This document shows, in pieces, positions 34,753 to 46,180 of a stretch of DNA of 64,000 nucleotides. This stretch comes from Burkholderia dolosa. Lineage in GTDB: Bacteria; Pseudomonadota; Gammaproteobacteria; Burkholderiales; Burkholderiaceae. The notes below the pieces were generated by a model. The model saw nothing but the letters and a program-made list of their open reading frames with translations. It made no database searches and was not told the origin of the DNA. The stretch is taken from assembly GCF_902499135.1 (NCBI RefSeq), contig NZ_CABVPR010000007.1, forward strand, positions 62,001 through 126,000, in the 5' to 3' direction. The position numbers and the translations under genes are program-made. Within the stretch, counting starts at the first letter, position 1. Each line of letters opens with the position of its first letter.

Positions 34753-36114
34753 GTGACGTGGGCAAGACCGCTGAAGCTGCTGTACGTGCAGGTGCTGCTC
34801 GCGATGGCGCTCGGCATGACGCTCGGCCACTTCTGGCCGGCGGCCGGCGCGCTGCTCAAGCCGCTCAGCGATGCGTTCGTCGCGCTGGTGCGGATGATGA
34901 TCGCGCCGATCGTGTTCTGCACGATCGTGTCGGGCATCACGTCGCTGGCGAGCGGGCCCGCGATCGGCCGCACGATCGTCCGCGCGCTCGCGCTCTTCTA
35001 TCTGCTGACCGCCGCGGCGCTCGCGTTCGGGCTCGTCACCGCGTTCGTGCTGCAGCCCGGCGCCGGCATGCACGTCGACGTGCGTCATCTCGATGCGAGC
35101 ATCGTCGCAAACTACGCGAAGCACGCGCACGCGGACGGGCTCGTCGCGTTCGCGCTCGGCGTGATCCCGGACACGATGCTCGGTGCGTTCGCCAAAGGCG
35201 AGGTGCTGCCGGTGCTGCTGCTGTCGCTGCTGTTCGGGTTCGCGCTGAACGCGTATCCGCAGGCCGGACGGCCGGTGCTTGTGCTGCTCGACGGCGTCGC
35301 CGACGTGCTGTTCCGGATTCTCGCGATGATCATGCGGCTCGCACCGCTCGGCGCATTCGGCGCGATGGCGTTCACCGTCGGCCGCTTCGGCATCCGCTCG
35401 GTCGGCTCGCTCGCGATGCTGATGGTGTCGTTCTACGTCGCGTGCGTGCTGTTCGTCGCGCTCGTGCTCGCGCCGCTCGCGCGGCTGCACGGCTTCTCGC
35501 TGTGGCGGCTGCTGCGCTACATCCGCGAGGAGCTGCTGATCGTTCTCGCGACGTCGTCCACGGAGCCGGTGCTGCCGCGCCTGATCGTCAAGCTCGAGTC
35601 GCTCGGCTGCGACAAGGGCGTCGTCGGGCTCGTGCTGCCGGCCGGCTATTCGTTCAACCTGGACGGCACCGCGATCTATCTGACGCTCGCGTCGCTGTTC
35701 ATCGCGCAGGCATGCGACGTGCCGCTTTCCGCGCCGCAGATCGCGACGATGCTCGCGGTCATGCTGGTCACGTCGAAGGGCGCGGCCGGCGTGTCGGGCA
35801 GCGGGCTGGTCGCGCTCGTCGCGACGCTGACCGTGCTGCCCGACCTGCCGGTGGCCGGCGTCGCGCTGCTGGTCGGCATCGACCGGTTCATGTCGGAGGC
35901 GCGCGCGCTGACGAGCGTGATCAGCAACGCGTGCGCGGTGATCTTCGTTTCATCGTGGGAAGGCGCGTGCGACCGCACGCGTGTCGCGCAGAAGCTCGGT
36001 GCGCGCGGGCCGGGCCGCGCGGGCGACACTGGCGACACTGGCGACACTGGCGACACTGACGACACTGACGACACCGGCGACAGCGACGACGCCGCAACGG
36101 ACGTCCGCCGATAA
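34753..36114 (+). CDS. Dicarboxylate/cation symporter (DctA-like) with acidic C-terminal repeat tail
   Basis: Inner-membrane cation-driven carrier of 453 residues (DAACS family). Family motifs are TSSTEPVLPRLIVKLESLG, LPAGYSFNLDGTAIYLTLAS and the MSEARALTSVISNACA segment, the substrate-binding loops. The GTG at 34753 has GAGGAAG before it. Peculiar is the tail: about seven copies of a 9-base unit (36022-36084) encoding GDT/DDT/GDS repeats, making a strongly acidic tail absent from most relatives. The substrate is likely a C4-dicarboxylate or related acid, by family. Confidence 0.9.
   Translation: MTWARPLKLLYVQVLLAMALGMTLGHFWPAAGALLKPLSDAFVALVRMMIAPIVFCTIVSGITSLASGPAIGRTIVRALALFYLLTAAALAFGLVTAFVLQPGAGMHVDVRHLDASIVANYAKHAHADGLVAFALGVIPDTMLGAFAKGEVLPVLLLSLLFGFALNAYPQAGRPVLVLLDGVADVLFRILAMIMRLAPLGAFGAMAFTVGRFGIRSVGSLAMLMVSFYVACVLFVALVLAPLARLHGFSLWRLLRYIREELLIVLATSSTEPVLPRLIVKLESLGCDKGVVGLVLPAGYSFNLDGTAIYLTLASLFIAQACDVPLSAPQIATMLAVMLVTSKGAAGVSGSGLVALVATLTVLPDLPVAGVALLVGIDRFMSEARALTSVISNACAVIFVSSWEGACDRTRVAQKLGARGPGRAGDTGDTGDTGDTDDTDDTGDSDDAATDVRR
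36022..36084 (+). repeat. 9-bp coding tandem repeat in the symporter gene
   Basis: Seven consecutive nonamers: four GGCGACACT, then GACGACACT, GACGACACC and GGCGACAGC. The unit is a multiple of three, so copy changes preserve the frame and only alter the length of the acidic tail. Confidence 0.8.
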
Positions 36115-36122
36115 TGCGACGA

Positions 36123-36143
36123 CGGGCCGGCTCGGCCGGCCCG
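36123..36143. terminator. GC-rich hairpin between convergent symporter and binding-protein genes
   Basis: Nine-base perfect stem CGGGCCGGC/GCCGGCCCG (36123-36131, 36135-36143) with a 3-base loop, placed between two converging stop codons. Only a weak T-run (TGTTTG) follows on the plus strand, so a bidirectional terminator is likely but not strong. Confidence 0.5.
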
Positions 36144-36154
36144 CGTGTTTGCGT

Positions 36155-36940
36155 TCAACGCGTCGACACGGAATCGAGCCCGGTCGCTTTCACGTCGGCC
36201 TGCACGCCGGGCGACGCGAGATAGTCGAGCAGCGCCTTCGCCTGCTCCGGATGCTGCGCGCCGACCGGAATGCCGGCCGCGAAGCGCGTGACCGACTGCA
36301 GCGATTCCGGAATCTTTCCGACGAACGTGACGCCCGGAACGGGCAGCAGTTCGCTCACCTGCTGGAAGCCGATTTCGTAGTCGCCGTTCGCGACCACCGA
36401 TGCGACCGGAATCCGCGGGATCATCTTCGCCTTCGGCTTCACCTGCTCGTCGATGCCGAGCTTCTTGAACAGCTCGCGTTCGATATAGACGCCGCTCGCG
36501 CTGTCGGAGTACGCGATCGACTTCGCATGCAGCAGCGTCTGCCTGAGCCCTTCGGCCGTGCCGATGTCGGGCTTCGCCGCGCCTTCGCGCACGACCATGC
36601 CGATGCGCGAATCGGCCAGCTCGACGCGCGATCCGGGAATCACCTTGCCTTGCCTGATCAGTTCGTCGAGCGCGTAGCCGACCATGATCACCGCGTCCGC
36701 CGGCTCGCCGCGCGCGAGCCGGTTCGGAATCGCTTCGGGCGACTTGCCCATCGACGGACCGAGCGCGGTGTCGAGCGTATTGCCCGTCTGCACGGCGAAG
36801 CGCGGGCCGAGCACCTTGTAGGCCGCGGTGAAGCCGCCGGAGCTCATCACGTGCAGTTCGGCGGCCTGCACGTTTGCCGCTGCGGCGCACACGCCGACGA
36901 GCGCCGTCGCGCACAGTTTCAGAAGCAGGTTTTTCATCAT
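36155..36940 (-). CDS. Periplasmic ModA-like substrate-binding protein
   Basis: Exported binding protein of 261 residues: signal peptide ending VQAAE, then a ModA/SBP-like fold (LHVMSSGGFTAAYKVLGPRF, GEPADAVIMVGYALDELI, SIAYSDSASGVYIERELFKK, in parts). Relatives are binding proteins for molybdate or small acids, but no ABC permease or ATPase is adjacent. The next gene in the same direction is an MFS carrier, so it may be an accessory binding or sensing protein for that transporter's substrate; this is inference. Start MM at 36940/36937 is ambiguous. Confidence 0.85.
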   Translation of the reverse strand: MMKNLLLKLCATALVGVCAAAANVQAAELHVMSSGGFTAAYKVLGPRFAVQTGNTLDTALGPSMGKSPEAIPNRLARGEPADAVIMVGYALDELIRQGKVIPGSRVELADSRIGMVVREGAAKPDIGTAEGLRQTLLHAKSIAYSDSASGVYIERELFKKLGIDEQVKPKAKMIPRIPVASVVANGDYEIGFQQVSELLPVPGVTFVGKIPESLQSVTRFAAGIPVGAQHPEQAKALLDYLASPGVQADVKATGLDSVSTR

Positions 36941-36992
36941 CGTGGTCGTGCGAAGTCGTGGGTGGTCGAAAGCGTGCGGCGCCGCGCGTCCG

Positions 36993-38291
36993 TCAATGCG
37001 CAGGCGTCAGCGTCGCCGCGCGGCGGCGATACAGCGCGAACGTCGCGAGCAACGCGCACACCGCGGCGAAGCTCATCCAGTAGCCGGGCGCAGCCTTGTC
37101 GCCGGTCATGTGGATGACCGCCGTCGAGATCGCGGGCGTGAAGCCGCCGAATACGGCCGTCGCGAGGCTGTACGCGAGCGAGAAGCCCGCGACGCGCACC
37201 TGCACCGGCATCACTTCGGTCAGCGCGACGATCATCGCGCCGTTGTAGATGCCGTACATGAACGACAGCCACAGCAGCACGAGCAGCATGTTCGCGAAGC
37301 TCGGCGCATGCGCGAGCAGCGACAGCGCCGGATACGCGGTCGCGACGGTCAGCACGGTCATCGCGACGAGCAGCGGCCGGCGGCCGATCCGGTCGGACAG
37401 CGCGCCGCCGATCGGCAGCCATACGAAGTTCGACACGCCGACGCACAGCGTCACGAGCAGGCTGTCGGCCGTGCTCAGATGCAGGACCGTCTTGCCGAAG
37501 GTCGGCGCGTAGACGGTGATCAGGTAGAAGCTCGTGGTCGTCATCGCGACGAGCATCATGCCGGCGAGCACGACGCCCCAGTTCTGCGCCAGCGTGCCGA
37601 ACACTTCCTTCATGCCCGGGCGATGACGGCGCGCATTGAACTCCTGCGTTTCCTCGAGATTGCGGCGCAGCATGAAGATGAACGGCACGATCATGCAGCC
37701 GACGAAGAACGGCACGCGCCATCCCCACGCGGCGATGTCCGATGCGCTCAGCCATTGATTGAGCGCGAAGCCGAGCGCCGCCGCGACCACGATCGCGACC
37801 TGCTGGCTCGCGGACTGCCAGCTCGTGAAGAAGCCCTTGCGGCCCGGCGTCGCCATTTCGGCGAGATACACCGACACGCCGCCGAGCTCCGCACCGGCGG
37901 AGAAGCCCTGCAGCAGCCGGCCGAGCAGCACGAGGACGGGCGCGAGCAGGCCGATCGTCGCATAGCCCGGCACGAACGCGATCAGCACGGTGCCGCTCGC
38001 CATGATCGACAGCGTGACGATCAGGCCCTTGCGGCGGCCGACTTCGTCGATGTACGCGCCGAGCACGATCGCGCCGAGCGGGCGCATCAGAAAGCCCGCA
38101 CCGAAGACCGCGAACGTCATCATCAGCGACGCGAACTCGCTCTTCGCCGGGAAGAACACGTTCGCGATCTGCGTCGCATAGAAGCCGAACAGGAAGAAGT
38201 CGAACTGCTCGAGGAAATTGCCGGCCGTCACGCGGAAGACCGCAGCGGCCTTCGAGCGTCCGGTCGAAAGGCGGGACGAGGGGGGATGCAT
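36993..38291 (-). CDS. MHS-family MFS transporter (citrate/tricarballylate proton symporter-like)
   Basis: Inner-membrane carrier of 432 residues of the metabolite:H+ symporter family. It starts [20 protein letters not shown], a hallmark of the MHS/CitA branch, with about 12 helices and the loop motif [15 protein letters not shown]. The ATG at 38291 is followed by a short hydrophilic leader. It lies upstream of the ModA-like binding protein gene by 52 bases; both may serve an organic acid. It faces away from the guanidine locus, with 446 bases between. Confidence 0.9.
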   Translation of the reverse strand: MHPPSSRLSTGRSKAAAVFRVTAGNFLEQFDFFLFGFYATQIANVFFPAKSEFASLMMTFAVFGAGFLMRPLGAIVLGAYIDEVGRRKGLIVTLSIMASGTVLIAFVPGYATIGLLAPVLVLLGRLLQGFSAGAELGGVSVYLAEMATPGRKGFFTSWQSASQQVAIVVAAALGFALNQWLSASDIAAWGWRVPFFVGCMIVPFIFMLRRNLEETQEFNARRHRPGMKEVFGTLAQNWGVVLAGMMLVAMTTTSFYLITVYAPTFGKTVLHLSTADSLLVTLCVGVSNFVWLPIGGALSDRIGRRPLLVAMTVLTVATAYPALSLLAHAPSFANMLLVLLWLSFMYGIYNGAMIVALTEVMPVQVRVAGFSLAYSLATAVFGGFTPAISTAVIHMTGDKAAPGYWMSFAAVCALLATFALYRRRAATLTPAH

Positions 38292-38737
38292 CGGGTGTCT
38301 CCTGAAATCCGGAAAAACGCGGCGGGGCGACGAGGCGGGCCGGTCGATTGTCGTGGCGCAATGTTCGCGCTGCGCTGGCGAAACGATAAGTGCAAGTTTT
38401 GGAAGAATTGATGTTCTGCGGTTATCAATTCACGTGCGCGGCCGGCGGCGTGCGGACGTCGGGTGGGCGCCGCCGCAATGCCGACGCGGATCGGACGCGC
38501 GTCGATTCGGTCGGCGCAGCCGGGAAAAGGGATCGGCAACGATCGGACATCCACATTCGAGCATCGGCCGGGCGAAGGCCGCGGGCCGAAACGATATCCA
38601 CGATGGGCGCGACACGGCAACGCGACGATCCGCTTCCGGCGACGCGCGGCGCACGGAGATCGCGCACGAAGACCGCGAACGACGACGGCGTGACATCGGC
38701 GCCGCACACGCCGCGCGCCACCCCGACGCGGCCCGCG
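38292..38737. other. Intergenic region between the MHS transporter and the guanidine locus
   Basis: No gene is supported; reading frames here are GC-rich artefacts. It contains the promoter of the MHS transporter (minus) and the end of the guanidine operon (stop at 38738). No clear hairpin terminator was found by eye. Confidence 0.4.
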
Positions 38738-39652
38738 TCACTCGACGTTGTCCGTCACGTCCGTCATCCGGATCATGTGCGGGCGCACCGCGTCTTCGTC
38801 CGCCGCTTCGTCGGTCGACGGCGGATGAATCAGCGCTTCGAGCCGCGCCTTCGTCGCGACGAATTCCGGCGTCGTGACCTGCGAATAATCGCGCGGACGC
38901 GGCACCGGCACCTCGATCAACTCGCGGACTTCGCCCGGATTGGCCTTCAGCACGAGAATCCGGTCCGCGAGCAGGATCGCCTCGTCGAGATCGTGCGTGA
39001 TGAACAGCACCGTCACGTCGACGTTGCGCCAGATGTCGAGCAGATGCGCCTGCATCTTCGCGCGCGTCTGCGCATCGAGCGCGCCGAACGGCTCGTCCAT
39101 CAGCAGGATGCGCGGCCGGTTCGCGAGCGCACGCGCGATCGCGACGCGCTGCTTCATCCCGCCCGACAGCTGATGCGGATACACGTCCGCGAAGCGCGCG
39201 AGCCCGACGAGGTCGAGCCACTGCAGCGCGTCGCGCTCCGCTTCGCCGCTGCTGCTGCCGTTGCGCTTCAGCCCGAACATCACGTTCTTCTTCACCGTCA
39301 GCCACGGAAACAGCGTATAGCCCTGGAACACCATCCCGCGATCGGCGCCGGGACCCTGCACGGGCTTGCCGTCGAGCAGCACGTCGCCGCTCGTCTGCGA
39401 TTCGAGGCCGGCGAGGATGCGGATCAGCGTCGACTTGCCGCAGCCGGACGGCCCGATCACGCAGACGAACTCGCGCCGGTGCGTGCGAAAGCTGATGTCG
39501 TCGAGCGCGACCACTTCGCCCTGCGGCGACCGGAAGCGTTTGCCGAGATGGCGCACGTCGAGGATCACGTCGCGCGCTTTCAGGCGCGCGAAGCGTTCGC
39601 GAACGGCGTCGGACTGCAGCAGATAGTCGGGAAGGCTGTGCGGATTGTGCAT
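38738..39652 (-). CDS. ABC transporter ATP-binding protein of the guanidine locus (nitrate/sulfonate/taurine type)
   Basis: Cytoplasmic ATPase of 304 residues: Walker [12 protein letters not shown]-loop FQGYTLF, signature [15 protein letters not shown], Walker [13 protein letters not shown] and switch His in FITHDLDEA. The N-terminal ~40 residues and the C-terminal acidic tail are longer than in TauB/SsuB. GGAAGAG precedes the ATG at 39652; the alternative at 39685 has no such site. It is last in the operon, 45 bases after the permease. With the plus-strand binding protein at 48589 it makes a complete ABC importer, presumably for guanidine or a guanidino compound. Confidence 0.93.
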   Translation of the reverse strand: MHNPHSLPDYLLQSDAVRERFARLKARDVILDVRHLGKRFRSPQGEVVALDDISFRTHRREFVCVIGPSGCGKSTLIRILAGLESQTSGDVLLDGKPVQGPGADRGMVFQGYTLFPWLTVKKNVMFGLKRNGSSSGEAERDALQWLDLVGLARFADVYPHQLSGGMKQRVAIARALANRPRILLMDEPFGALDAQTRAKMQAHLLDIWRNVDVTVLFITHDLDEAILLADRILVLKANPGEVRELIEVPVPRPRDYSQVTTPEFVATKARLEALIHPPSTDEAADEDAVRPHMIRMTDVTDNVE

Positions 39653-39697
39653 GTTCGTCTCTTCCGGAAGGAGGCGGGAGGTCATCGGCGTCGTCCG

Positions 39698-40672
39698 TCA
39701 CGCCTTCAGCGTGCGGTCCCATGGAAACAGCCGGCGCCCGAGCAGCGCGAGCACGATGTCGGTCCCGAGGCCGATGATCCCGATCATCAGGATCGCGGCA
39801 TACACGTTGTCGAAATGCTGGTAACGCGACTGCTGGCTGATGTACCACGTGATGCCCGAACTGGTGCCGACCAGCTCGGCGACGATCAGGTAGGTCCACG
39901 CCCAGCCGAGCAGGATCCGCTGGTCGCGATACAGGTCGGGCAGGATGCCGGGAATGACGACGTGCGCGATCAGCCCCGGCTTTTTCGTGCCGAGCGTCAG
40001 CGCAGCCTCGAACAGCCCGTATTCGAGCTTGCGCGTCGTGTTCGCGACGATCAGCACCTGCTGGAAGAACGTTCCGATCACGATGATCGCGATCTTCGGC
40101 GCGTCGTAGATGCCGAGGATCGCGACCATCAGCGCGCCGAACGCCGGCGCGGGCAGATAGCGGAAGAACTCGAAGAACGGCTCCTGCAGCCGCGCGAGCG
40201 CGCTGAAGGTGCCGCACACGATGCCGATCGGCACGCCGATCGCCGACGAGATCGTGAACCCCCAGAAGATGATCTGGATGCTGTGCCACAGGCTTTCGTG
40301 AAGCCATACGCCGTCGCGCGAGGCCGGCGGCGTCGTGAACGCCGTGTAGAACGCGCGCAGCACCTGATGCGGCGCCGGCAGATACACGGGGTTCGCGCGC
40401 TCGCCTTCGGGCACGGCCGCATGCGCGGCCCGCGCATGCGCACGCTCTTCGTCGAACACGTCGCGGTCGACCTGCATGCCCGGCTGGAAATAGTCGACGC
40501 TGCCGGGGTTCGTGATGCGCACCTGCGGATGCCAGACGAACGGCACGTAGCTGAGCACGCACCAGACGGCAAGCGGCAGCAGGAACGACGCGACGCCGAG
40601 CGTCCACTTGCCGCGGGTCGACAGCTCGCGGCGCACCGCGAGCCAGTCGGTCGTATTGCGTGTCACTGACAT
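39698..40672 (-). CDS. ABC transporter permease of the guanidine locus (TauC/SsuC type)
   Basis: Inner-membrane permease of 324 residues. The N-terminal helix is followed by a large periplasmic loop (about residues 45-100) and then a typical five-helix BPD transport domain. The coupling segment is EAALTLGTKKPGLIAHVVIP (EAA motif: EAALTLG...). The large first periplasmic loop is longer than in TauC. It follows the allophanate hydrolase gene by 49 bases and precedes the ATPase. The importer is predicted to supply the carboxylase substrate. Confidence 0.93.
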   Translation of the reverse strand: MSVTRNTTDWLAVRRELSTRGKWTLGVASFLLPLAVWCVLSYVPFVWHPQVRITNPGSVDYFQPGMQVDRDVFDEERAHARAAHAAVPEGERANPVYLPAPHQVLRAFYTAFTTPPASRDGVWLHESLWHSIQIIFWGFTISSAIGVPIGIVCGTFSALARLQEPFFEFFRYLPAPAFGALMVAILGIYDAPKIAIIVIGTFFQQVLIVANTTRKLEYGLFEAALTLGTKKPGLIAHVVIPGILPDLYRDQRILLGWAWTYLIVAELVGTSSGITWYISQQSRYQHFDNVYAAILMIGIIGLGTDIVLALLGRRLFPWDRTLKA

Positions 40673-40721
40673 GGTGAATCTCCGTATCGGTATTGCTTGC
40701 CGGCCGCGGGCGGCCGGACGT

Positions 40722-42590
40722 TCACTGCGACGTGCCGTTCGTACCGTTCGTGCCGTCTGCGCGGTACGCGCGCCAGCCGCCGAAGTGCGTGATGTCCGTT
40801 GCGTCGTCGAGTGCGGCGGGCTCGCATAGAAAGCCCTGCACCTGCGTACCGTCGGCCAGCGTCAGCGTGCCGATGCCGAGCGGCGCGCCGATGCCGGCGA
40901 CGAAGCTTCCGTATCCGGCGACCGGCATCTCCCAGATCTCGACCGCGATCGGCGCACCGCCGTCGTTCACGCGCACGAGGCCCGGCTTCGCGACGCCGCC
41001 CGACACGGCCGCGCTCAACGCGTACAGCCGATACGCAGGTGCCGTCGTCGTCGCGGCGACGAAGCGCGCGCCGCGCTGCGTCAGCTGCCCGTTCAGCGGC
41101 TCGCCGCGCAGATGCGCGCCGACGACGGCCACGCGTACGACGCCCGTCGACACCGCAAGCGGCCGGGCGCGCGCTCCATCGTCGTCGTGTGCACGCGCAT
41201 CGACCCACGCGTCGGCCAGATCGAGCAGCATCGCATCGTCGTGCACGCGGCCGACGAACGTGATGCCGAACGGCAAGCCCGCATGCGGACCGGTGTCGCA
41301 GCGGCCGGCCGGCACCGCGACCGCGGACAGATCGAGCAGGTTGACGAAATTCGTGTAGTAGCCGAAGCGTGCATTGATGCCGATCGGATCGGCTTCGAGT
41401 GCGTCGACGGTCGCGGTCGTCGCGGACGTCGGCATCGCGATCGCATCGATGCCGTCCCACGCGCGCGCGGCATCGACGCGCAGCGCGGCGAGCCGGTCGA
41501 ACGCGGCGAACGCGTCGGCCGCGCTGTAGCGCGCGGCGCCGCCGACGATCTCGCGAATCACCGGATGCAGCGCGTCGGGCCGCTGCGCGAAGAACGCGCC
41601 GAGCGCCGCGCGCCGCTCGGCGACCCACGGCCCTTCGTACAGCAGTCGCGCGGTCGCGAGAAATGCGCTGAAATCGATGTCGACGATGCGCGCGCCGGTC
41701 GCACGCATGCGCTCGACGGCCGCGTGCCACGCGGCCCGATACGACGTGTCGCCGAAGAACTCGAGCTGATCGGCGCGCGGGATGCCGAAGCGCATGTCGG
41801 CGAGCCGCGCGGCGTGCCGCGCATGACGGCCGTCCGCGCCGAGCAGCGGCTGCCATGCGCGCGCGTACGGATCGCCGTCGATCACGCCGTGCGCGACGGC
41901 GAACACCGTGCGTGCGTCGGCCGGCGTATGCGCAAACACCGACACGCAGTCGAGCGACCGGCACGCCGGCACGACGCCGAGCGTGCTCAGCACGCCCTTC
42001 GTCGGCTTGAGCCCGACGAGCCCGTGAAACGCGGCCGGCACGCGGCCCGACCCGGCCGTATCGGTGCCGAGCGAAAACGCGGCGACGCCGAGCGCGACGG
42101 CCACCGCCGAGCCCGAACTCGAACCGCCGGACGCATAGCGCGGATCGAGCGCGTTGCGGCACGCGCCGTACGGCGAGCGCTGTCCGGACAGCCCGGTCGC
42201 GAACTGGTCGAGATTGGTCTTGCCGATCGGGATCGCGCCGGCCGTGATCAGCCGCTCGACGACCGGTGCGCTGCGCGACGGCACATACGCATACGCGGGA
42301 CACGCGGCCGTCGTCGGAATGCCGGCGAGGTCGATGTTGTCCTTGATCGCGAACGGCACGCCGTACAGCGGCAGCGCGGCGATGTCGCGTCCGGCCAGCG
42401 CATCCGCGTAACGCATCATCTCGTCGCGCGTCAGCGGCCGGATCCATGCATGATGCGGATCGCCCGCGTCGAAGTGCGCGGCAATCGCGTCGACGAGCGC
42501 GTGCGGCGTCAGGCTGCCCGCTTCGTACCGCGCGCGCAGCGCGGCGATCGAGCACAGCCCGGGCAGCCGTTGACGATCGACGGGCGTCAT
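40722..42590 (-). CDS. atzF: Allophanate hydrolase
   Basis: Cytosolic amidase-signature enzyme of 622 residues that hydrolyses allophanate to ammonia and CO2. The triad residues are Lys in [11 protein letters not shown], cis-Ser in [14 protein letters not shown] and Ser in [15 protein letters not shown]-terminal domain (from about residue 470) with [16 protein letters not shown] is the extra domain of AtzF/DUR1-type hydrolases. The ATG overlaps the carboxylase stop by four bases (ATGA), with GAGGAGG before it. The last residues are GTNGT repeats. Function is strongly supported by order and motifs. Confidence 0.95.
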   Translation of the reverse strand: MTPVDRQRLPGLCSIAALRARYEAGSLTPHALVDAIAAHFDAGDPHHAWIRPLTRDEMMRYADALAGRDIAALPLYGVPFAIKDNIDLAGIPTTAACPAYAYVPSRSAPVVERLITAGAIPIGKTNLDQFATGLSGQRSPYGACRNALDPRYASGGSSSGSAVAVALGVAAFSLGTDTAGSGRVPAAFHGLVGLKPTKGVLSTLGVVPACRSLDCVSVFAHTPADARTVFAVAHGVIDGDPYARAWQPLLGADGRHARHAARLADMRFGIPRADQLEFFGDTSYRAAWHAAVERMRATGARIVDIDFSAFLATARLLYEGPWVAERRAALGAFFAQRPDALHPVIREIVGGAARYSAADAFAAFDRLAALRVDAARAWDGIDAIAMPTSATTATVDALEADPIGINARFGYYTNFVNLLDLSAVAVPAGRCDTGPHAGLPFGITFVGRVHDDAMLLDLADAWVDARAHDDDGARARPLAVSTGVVRVAVVGAHLRGEPLNGQLTQRGARFVAATTTAPAYRLYALSAAVSGGVAKPGLVRVNDGGAPIAVEIWEMPVAGYGSFVAGIGAPLGIGTLTLADGTQVQGFLCEPAALDDATDITHFGGWRAYRADGTNGTNGTSQ

Positions 42591-45500
42591 GCGACCTCCT
42601 CGGCCGCGCCGGCCTTCATCACCATCAGCCGCTGGCCCGCGACGACCGCCGCGCCGGGCACGCAATCGACCGTCTCGATCACGCCGTCTTCCATCGCGAC
42701 CACGGACACCTCCATCTTCATCGATTCGAGAATCGCGACCACCTGTCCTTCGGTCACGCGCGCGCCGGGTTCGACCAGCACCTTCCATACGCTGCCCGAC
42801 ACGTCGGCGGCGATGCCGCGCTGCGCACCGGTGAGCGTGTCGCCGGCTGCCGCACCGGCGCCGGCCTCGCCCGCCGCGGCTTCGCCGACATAGTCGGCGT
42901 GGCCGGCGGCGCGCCAGCGCTCGCGCTCGGCATCGAACGCGGCCTGCTGCATCGCCTTGAACGCGGCGATCGATTCGGCCTCGTCGTGCAGGAAGCGGTT
43001 GTACGCGCCGAGATCGAACACGGATTCCTCGATCTTCAGCGCCGCACGGCCCGCGATGAAATCCGCGCGCAGTGCCGCGAGCTCGGCGTCGTCGACCTCG
43101 TAGAAGCGGATCTCGTCGAAAAACCGCAGCAGCCACGGCTTGCCGGGCTCGAATGCGCGCGTCGTCCGGTGGCGGTTCCACATCTGCACCGTGCGGCCGA
43201 CGAACTGATAGCCGCCGGGCCCTTCCATCCCGTATACGCACAGATATGCACCGCCGATGCCGACCGCGTTCTCGGGCGTCCACGTGCGCGCCGGGTTGTA
43301 CTTGGTCGTCACGAGCCGGTGCCGCGGATCGATCGGCGTCGCGACCGGCGCGCCGAGATAGACGTCGCCGAGCCCCAGCACCAGATAGCGCGCGTCGAAC
43401 ACGATGCGCTTCACGTCGTCGACGTGGTCGAGGCCGTTGATCCGGCGAATGAACTCGATATTGCTCGGGCACCACGGTGCGTCGGGCCGCACCGATTGCA
43501 TATAGCGCTCGATCGCGATGCGCGTCGACGGGTCGTCCCACGACAGCGGCAGATGCACGATCCGGTTCGGCACGCGCATGTCGGCGACGTCCGGCAGTTC
43601 GCGCTCGGCCGCCTGCAGGTGCGCGAGCAGCGCATCGAGCGGCAGCACCTGCGCATCGAAATGCACCTGCAACGAACGAATGCCGGGCGTGAGGTCGAGC
43701 ATGCCGGGCAGCCGGTGCGCATCGAGCCAGCACATCAGCGCGTGCACGCGAAAGCGCAGGTTCAGGTCGAGCACGAGCGGGCCGTATTCGATCAGCACGT
43801 TGCGATCGCCGGAGCGCCGGTACACGACGCCGATGCCGTTGCCGGCCGCCGGATCGCGATAGAGCACGCAGTCGCCCGGCGCAGCCGCGCTCGACGACGA
43901 AGCGCGCGCCGGCGACGCGTGCGCGGCCGTCGCGGCCACGCGCGCGAACTGCACGGTGTCGCCCGGCCGCAGCTGCCCGAGCTTCCACAGCTCGTCGCGC
44001 ACCACCGTCACCGGGCATACGAAGCCGCCGAGGCTCGGCCCGTCGGGCCCGAGTATCACCGGCATGTCGCCGGTGAAATCGACCGCGCCGATCGCATACG
44101 CGTTGTCGTGGATGTTCGACGGATGCAGCCCCGCTTCGCCGCCGTCCGCGCGCGCCCATTGCGGCTTCGGGCCGATCAGCCGTACGCCGGTGCGGCTCGA
44201 GTTGTAATGGACGGTCCAGCGCGTGTCGTACAGCATCGCGATGTCGTCGTCGGTGAAGAAATCCGGCGCACCGTGCGGACCGTCGAGCACGCCGAGCGTC
44301 CATGCGTGCGTCAGCACCGGCCGCTCGGCTTCGGGCAGCGTGCTGCCGGCGTCGCCGCGCGCTGCGTCCGCCCGGACGTGCAGCACGTCGCCCTTGCGCA
44401 GCGCACGGCCCGCGTGGCCGCCGAACTGGCCGAGCGTGAAGGTCGCCTTGCTGCCCAGATAGTCGGGCACCTGCAGCCCGCCCTTCACCGCGAGGCATGC
44501 GCGCACGCCGGCGCCCGTCACGCCGCCGAGCTTCAGCACCGCACCGCGCGACGCGCGCAGCACCTGCCAGAACGGCGCGGGCTCGCCGTCGAGCGTCGCC
44601 GCGAACGGTGCGCCGCCGAGCACGAACAGCGTGTCGGTATTGAAGCGCAGCGTCGCGCCGACCATCGTGAATTCGAGGCCGGCCGCATCGCGCGGATTGC
44701 CGAGCAGCGCATTCGCGAGATCGAATGCGCGATCGTCCATCGGTCCGGACGGCGGCACGCCGACCGCCCAGTAGCCGACGCGGCCCGGCGTCTGCTGCAC
44801 GGTCGTCTGCACGCCGCCGTCGAGCACGTCGATCGTATGCGGCGCAAACGCGAAACGCGACAGGAACGCGGTCGTTTGCGCGCCGCGCGCGAACGTGTCG
44901 GAACCGGCGATCGCGCGCAGGTAATCGAGATTCGTCTCGATCCCGTACAGCTCGGTGGCGGCCAGCGCGTCGCGCAATGCCGCGAGCGCATCGCGGCGCG
45001 TGTCGGCGTGCACGATCAGCTTCGCGAGCAGCGGATCGTAATACGCGCTGACTTCGGTGCCCGGCTCGATCCACGTATCGACGCGCGCCGTGTCCGGAAA
45101 CGCGACATGCGTGAGCACGCCCGCGCTCGGCCGGAACTGCTTGTGCGGGTCTTCCGCATAGAGCCGCACCTGGATGCTCGCGCCGCGCGGCTCGACCGCG
45201 AGCGTATCGAGCGGCGGCAGATCGCCTTCGGCCTGCAGGATCATCCATTCGACGAGATCGATGCCGGTCACCGCTTCCGTCACGCAATGCTCGACCTGCA
45301 GCCGCGTGTTCACTTCGAGGAAATAGAAGCGGCGCGTGCACGCGTCGAACACGAACTCGACGGTGCCGGCCGACGCGTAGGCGACCGCGCGCGCGAGCCG
45401 CACCGCGCTCGCGTGCAGCGCGGCGCGCTCGGCGTCGGTCAGATCCGGTGCGGGCGTTTCCTCGATCACCTTCTGGTTGCGCCGCTGCACCGAGCAGTCG

Positions 45501-46180
45501 CGTTCGCCGAGCGCGATCACGCCGCCGCGGCCGTCGCCGAAGATCTGCACCTCGACGTGCCGTGCATGCTCGACGAACTTCTCCAGATAGACGCCCGCAT
45601 GCGCGAAGTTCGCTGCGCCGAGCCGCACGACCGATTCGAACGCCGCCTCGAGCTGCACGGCGTCGCGGCACAGCGACATGCCGATGCCGCCGCCGCCCGC
45701 CGTGCTCTTGAGCATCACCGGATAGCCGATCGCGTCGGCCTGCGCGAGCGCCGTCGCGACGTCGCCGAGTAGCCCGGTGCCGGGCAGCAGCGCGACGTCG
45801 TGCGCGCGCGCCAGCTCGCGCGCGGTGTGCTTCAGGCCGAACGCGCGCATCTGCGCGCCGCTCGGGCCGATGAAGCGCACGCCGGCGGCCTCGCACGCGT
45901 CGGCGAAATCGGCGTTCTCCGACAGGAACCCGTAACCGGGGTGCACGGCCTGCGCGCCCGACGCGCGCGCGGCGGCGAGGATCGCGGCGACGTTCAGATA
46001 GCTGTCGACCGCCGGCGCGGCGCCGACGCAGATCGCTTCGTCGGCGAGCGTCACATGGCGCGCATCGCGATCGGCCTCCGAGTAGATCGCGACCGACGCG
46101 ATGCCGAGCCGCTTCAGCGTACGGATGATGCGGCACGCGATTTCGCCGCGGTTCGCGACGAGGACTTTCGCGAATCTCAT
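42587..46180 (-). CDS. Biotin-dependent urea/guanidine carboxylase
   Basis: Large cytosolic carboxylase of 1197 residues. The biotin carboxylase domain comes first ([44 protein letters not shown]). Next are the KipI/KipA-like carboxyltransferase domain ([55 protein letters not shown]) and a C-terminal biotin carrier domain with [11 protein letters not shown]-type [11 protein letters not shown]. The order matches urea carboxylase. The upstream guanidine-I riboswitch and the two associated proteins indicate guanidine as the true substrate. The ATG overlaps the previous gene by four bases. Confidence 0.95.
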   Translation of the reverse strand: MRFAKVLVANRGEIACRIIRTLKRLGIASVAIYSEADRDARHVTLADEAICVGAAPAVDSYLNVAAILAAARASGAQAVHPGYGFLSENADFADACEAAGVRFIGPSGAQMRAFGLKHTARELARAHDVALLPGTGLLGDVATALAQADAIGYPVMLKSTAGGGGIGMSLCRDAVQLEAAFESVVRLGAANFAHAGVYLEKFVEHARHVEVQIFGDGRGGVIALGERDCSVQRRNQKVIEETPAPDLTDAERAALHASAVRLARAVAYASAGTVEFVFDACTRRFYFLEVNTRLQVEHCVTEAVTGIDLVEWMILQAEGDLPPLDTLAVEPRGASIQVRLYAEDPHKQFRPSAGVLTHVAFPDTARVDTWIEPGTEVSAYYDPLLAKLIVHADTRRDALAALRDALAATELYGIETNLDYLRAIAGSDTFARGAQTTAFLSRFAFAPHTIDVLDGGVQTTVQQTPGRVGYWAVGVPPSGPMDDRAFDLANALLGNPRDAAGLEFTMVGATLRFNTDTLFVLGGAPFAATLDGEPAPFWQVLRASRGAVLKLGGVTGAGVRACLAVKGGLQVPDYLGSKATFTLGQFGGHAGRALRKGDVLHVRADAARGDAGSTLPEAERPVLTHAWTLGVLDGPHGAPDFFTDDDIAMLYDTRWTVHYNSSRTGVRLIGPKPQWARADGGEAGLHPSNIHDNAYAIGAVDFTGDMPVILGPDGPSLGGFVCPVTVVRDELWKLGQLRPGDTVQFARVAATAAHASPARASSSSAAAPGDCVLYRDPAAGNGIGVVYRRSGDRNVLIEYGPLVLDLNLRFRVHALMCWLDAHRLPGMLDLTPGIRSLQVHFDAQVLPLDALLAHLQAAERELPDVADMRVPNRIVHLPLSWDDPSTRIAIERYMQSVRPDAPWCPSNIEFIRRINGLDHVDDVKRIVFDARYLVLGLGDVYLGAPVATPIDPRHRLVTTKYNPARTWTPENAVGIGGAYLCVYGMEGPGGYQFVGRTVQMWNRHRTTRAFEPGKPWLLRFFDEIRFYEVDDAELAALRADFIAGRAALKIEESVFDLGAYNRFLHDEAESIAAFKAMQQAAFDAERERWRAAGHADYVGEAAAGEAGAGAAAGDTLTGAQRGIAADVSGSVWKVLVEPGARVTEGQVVAILESMKMEVSVVAMEDGVIETVDCVPGAAVVAGQRLMVMKAGAAEEVA

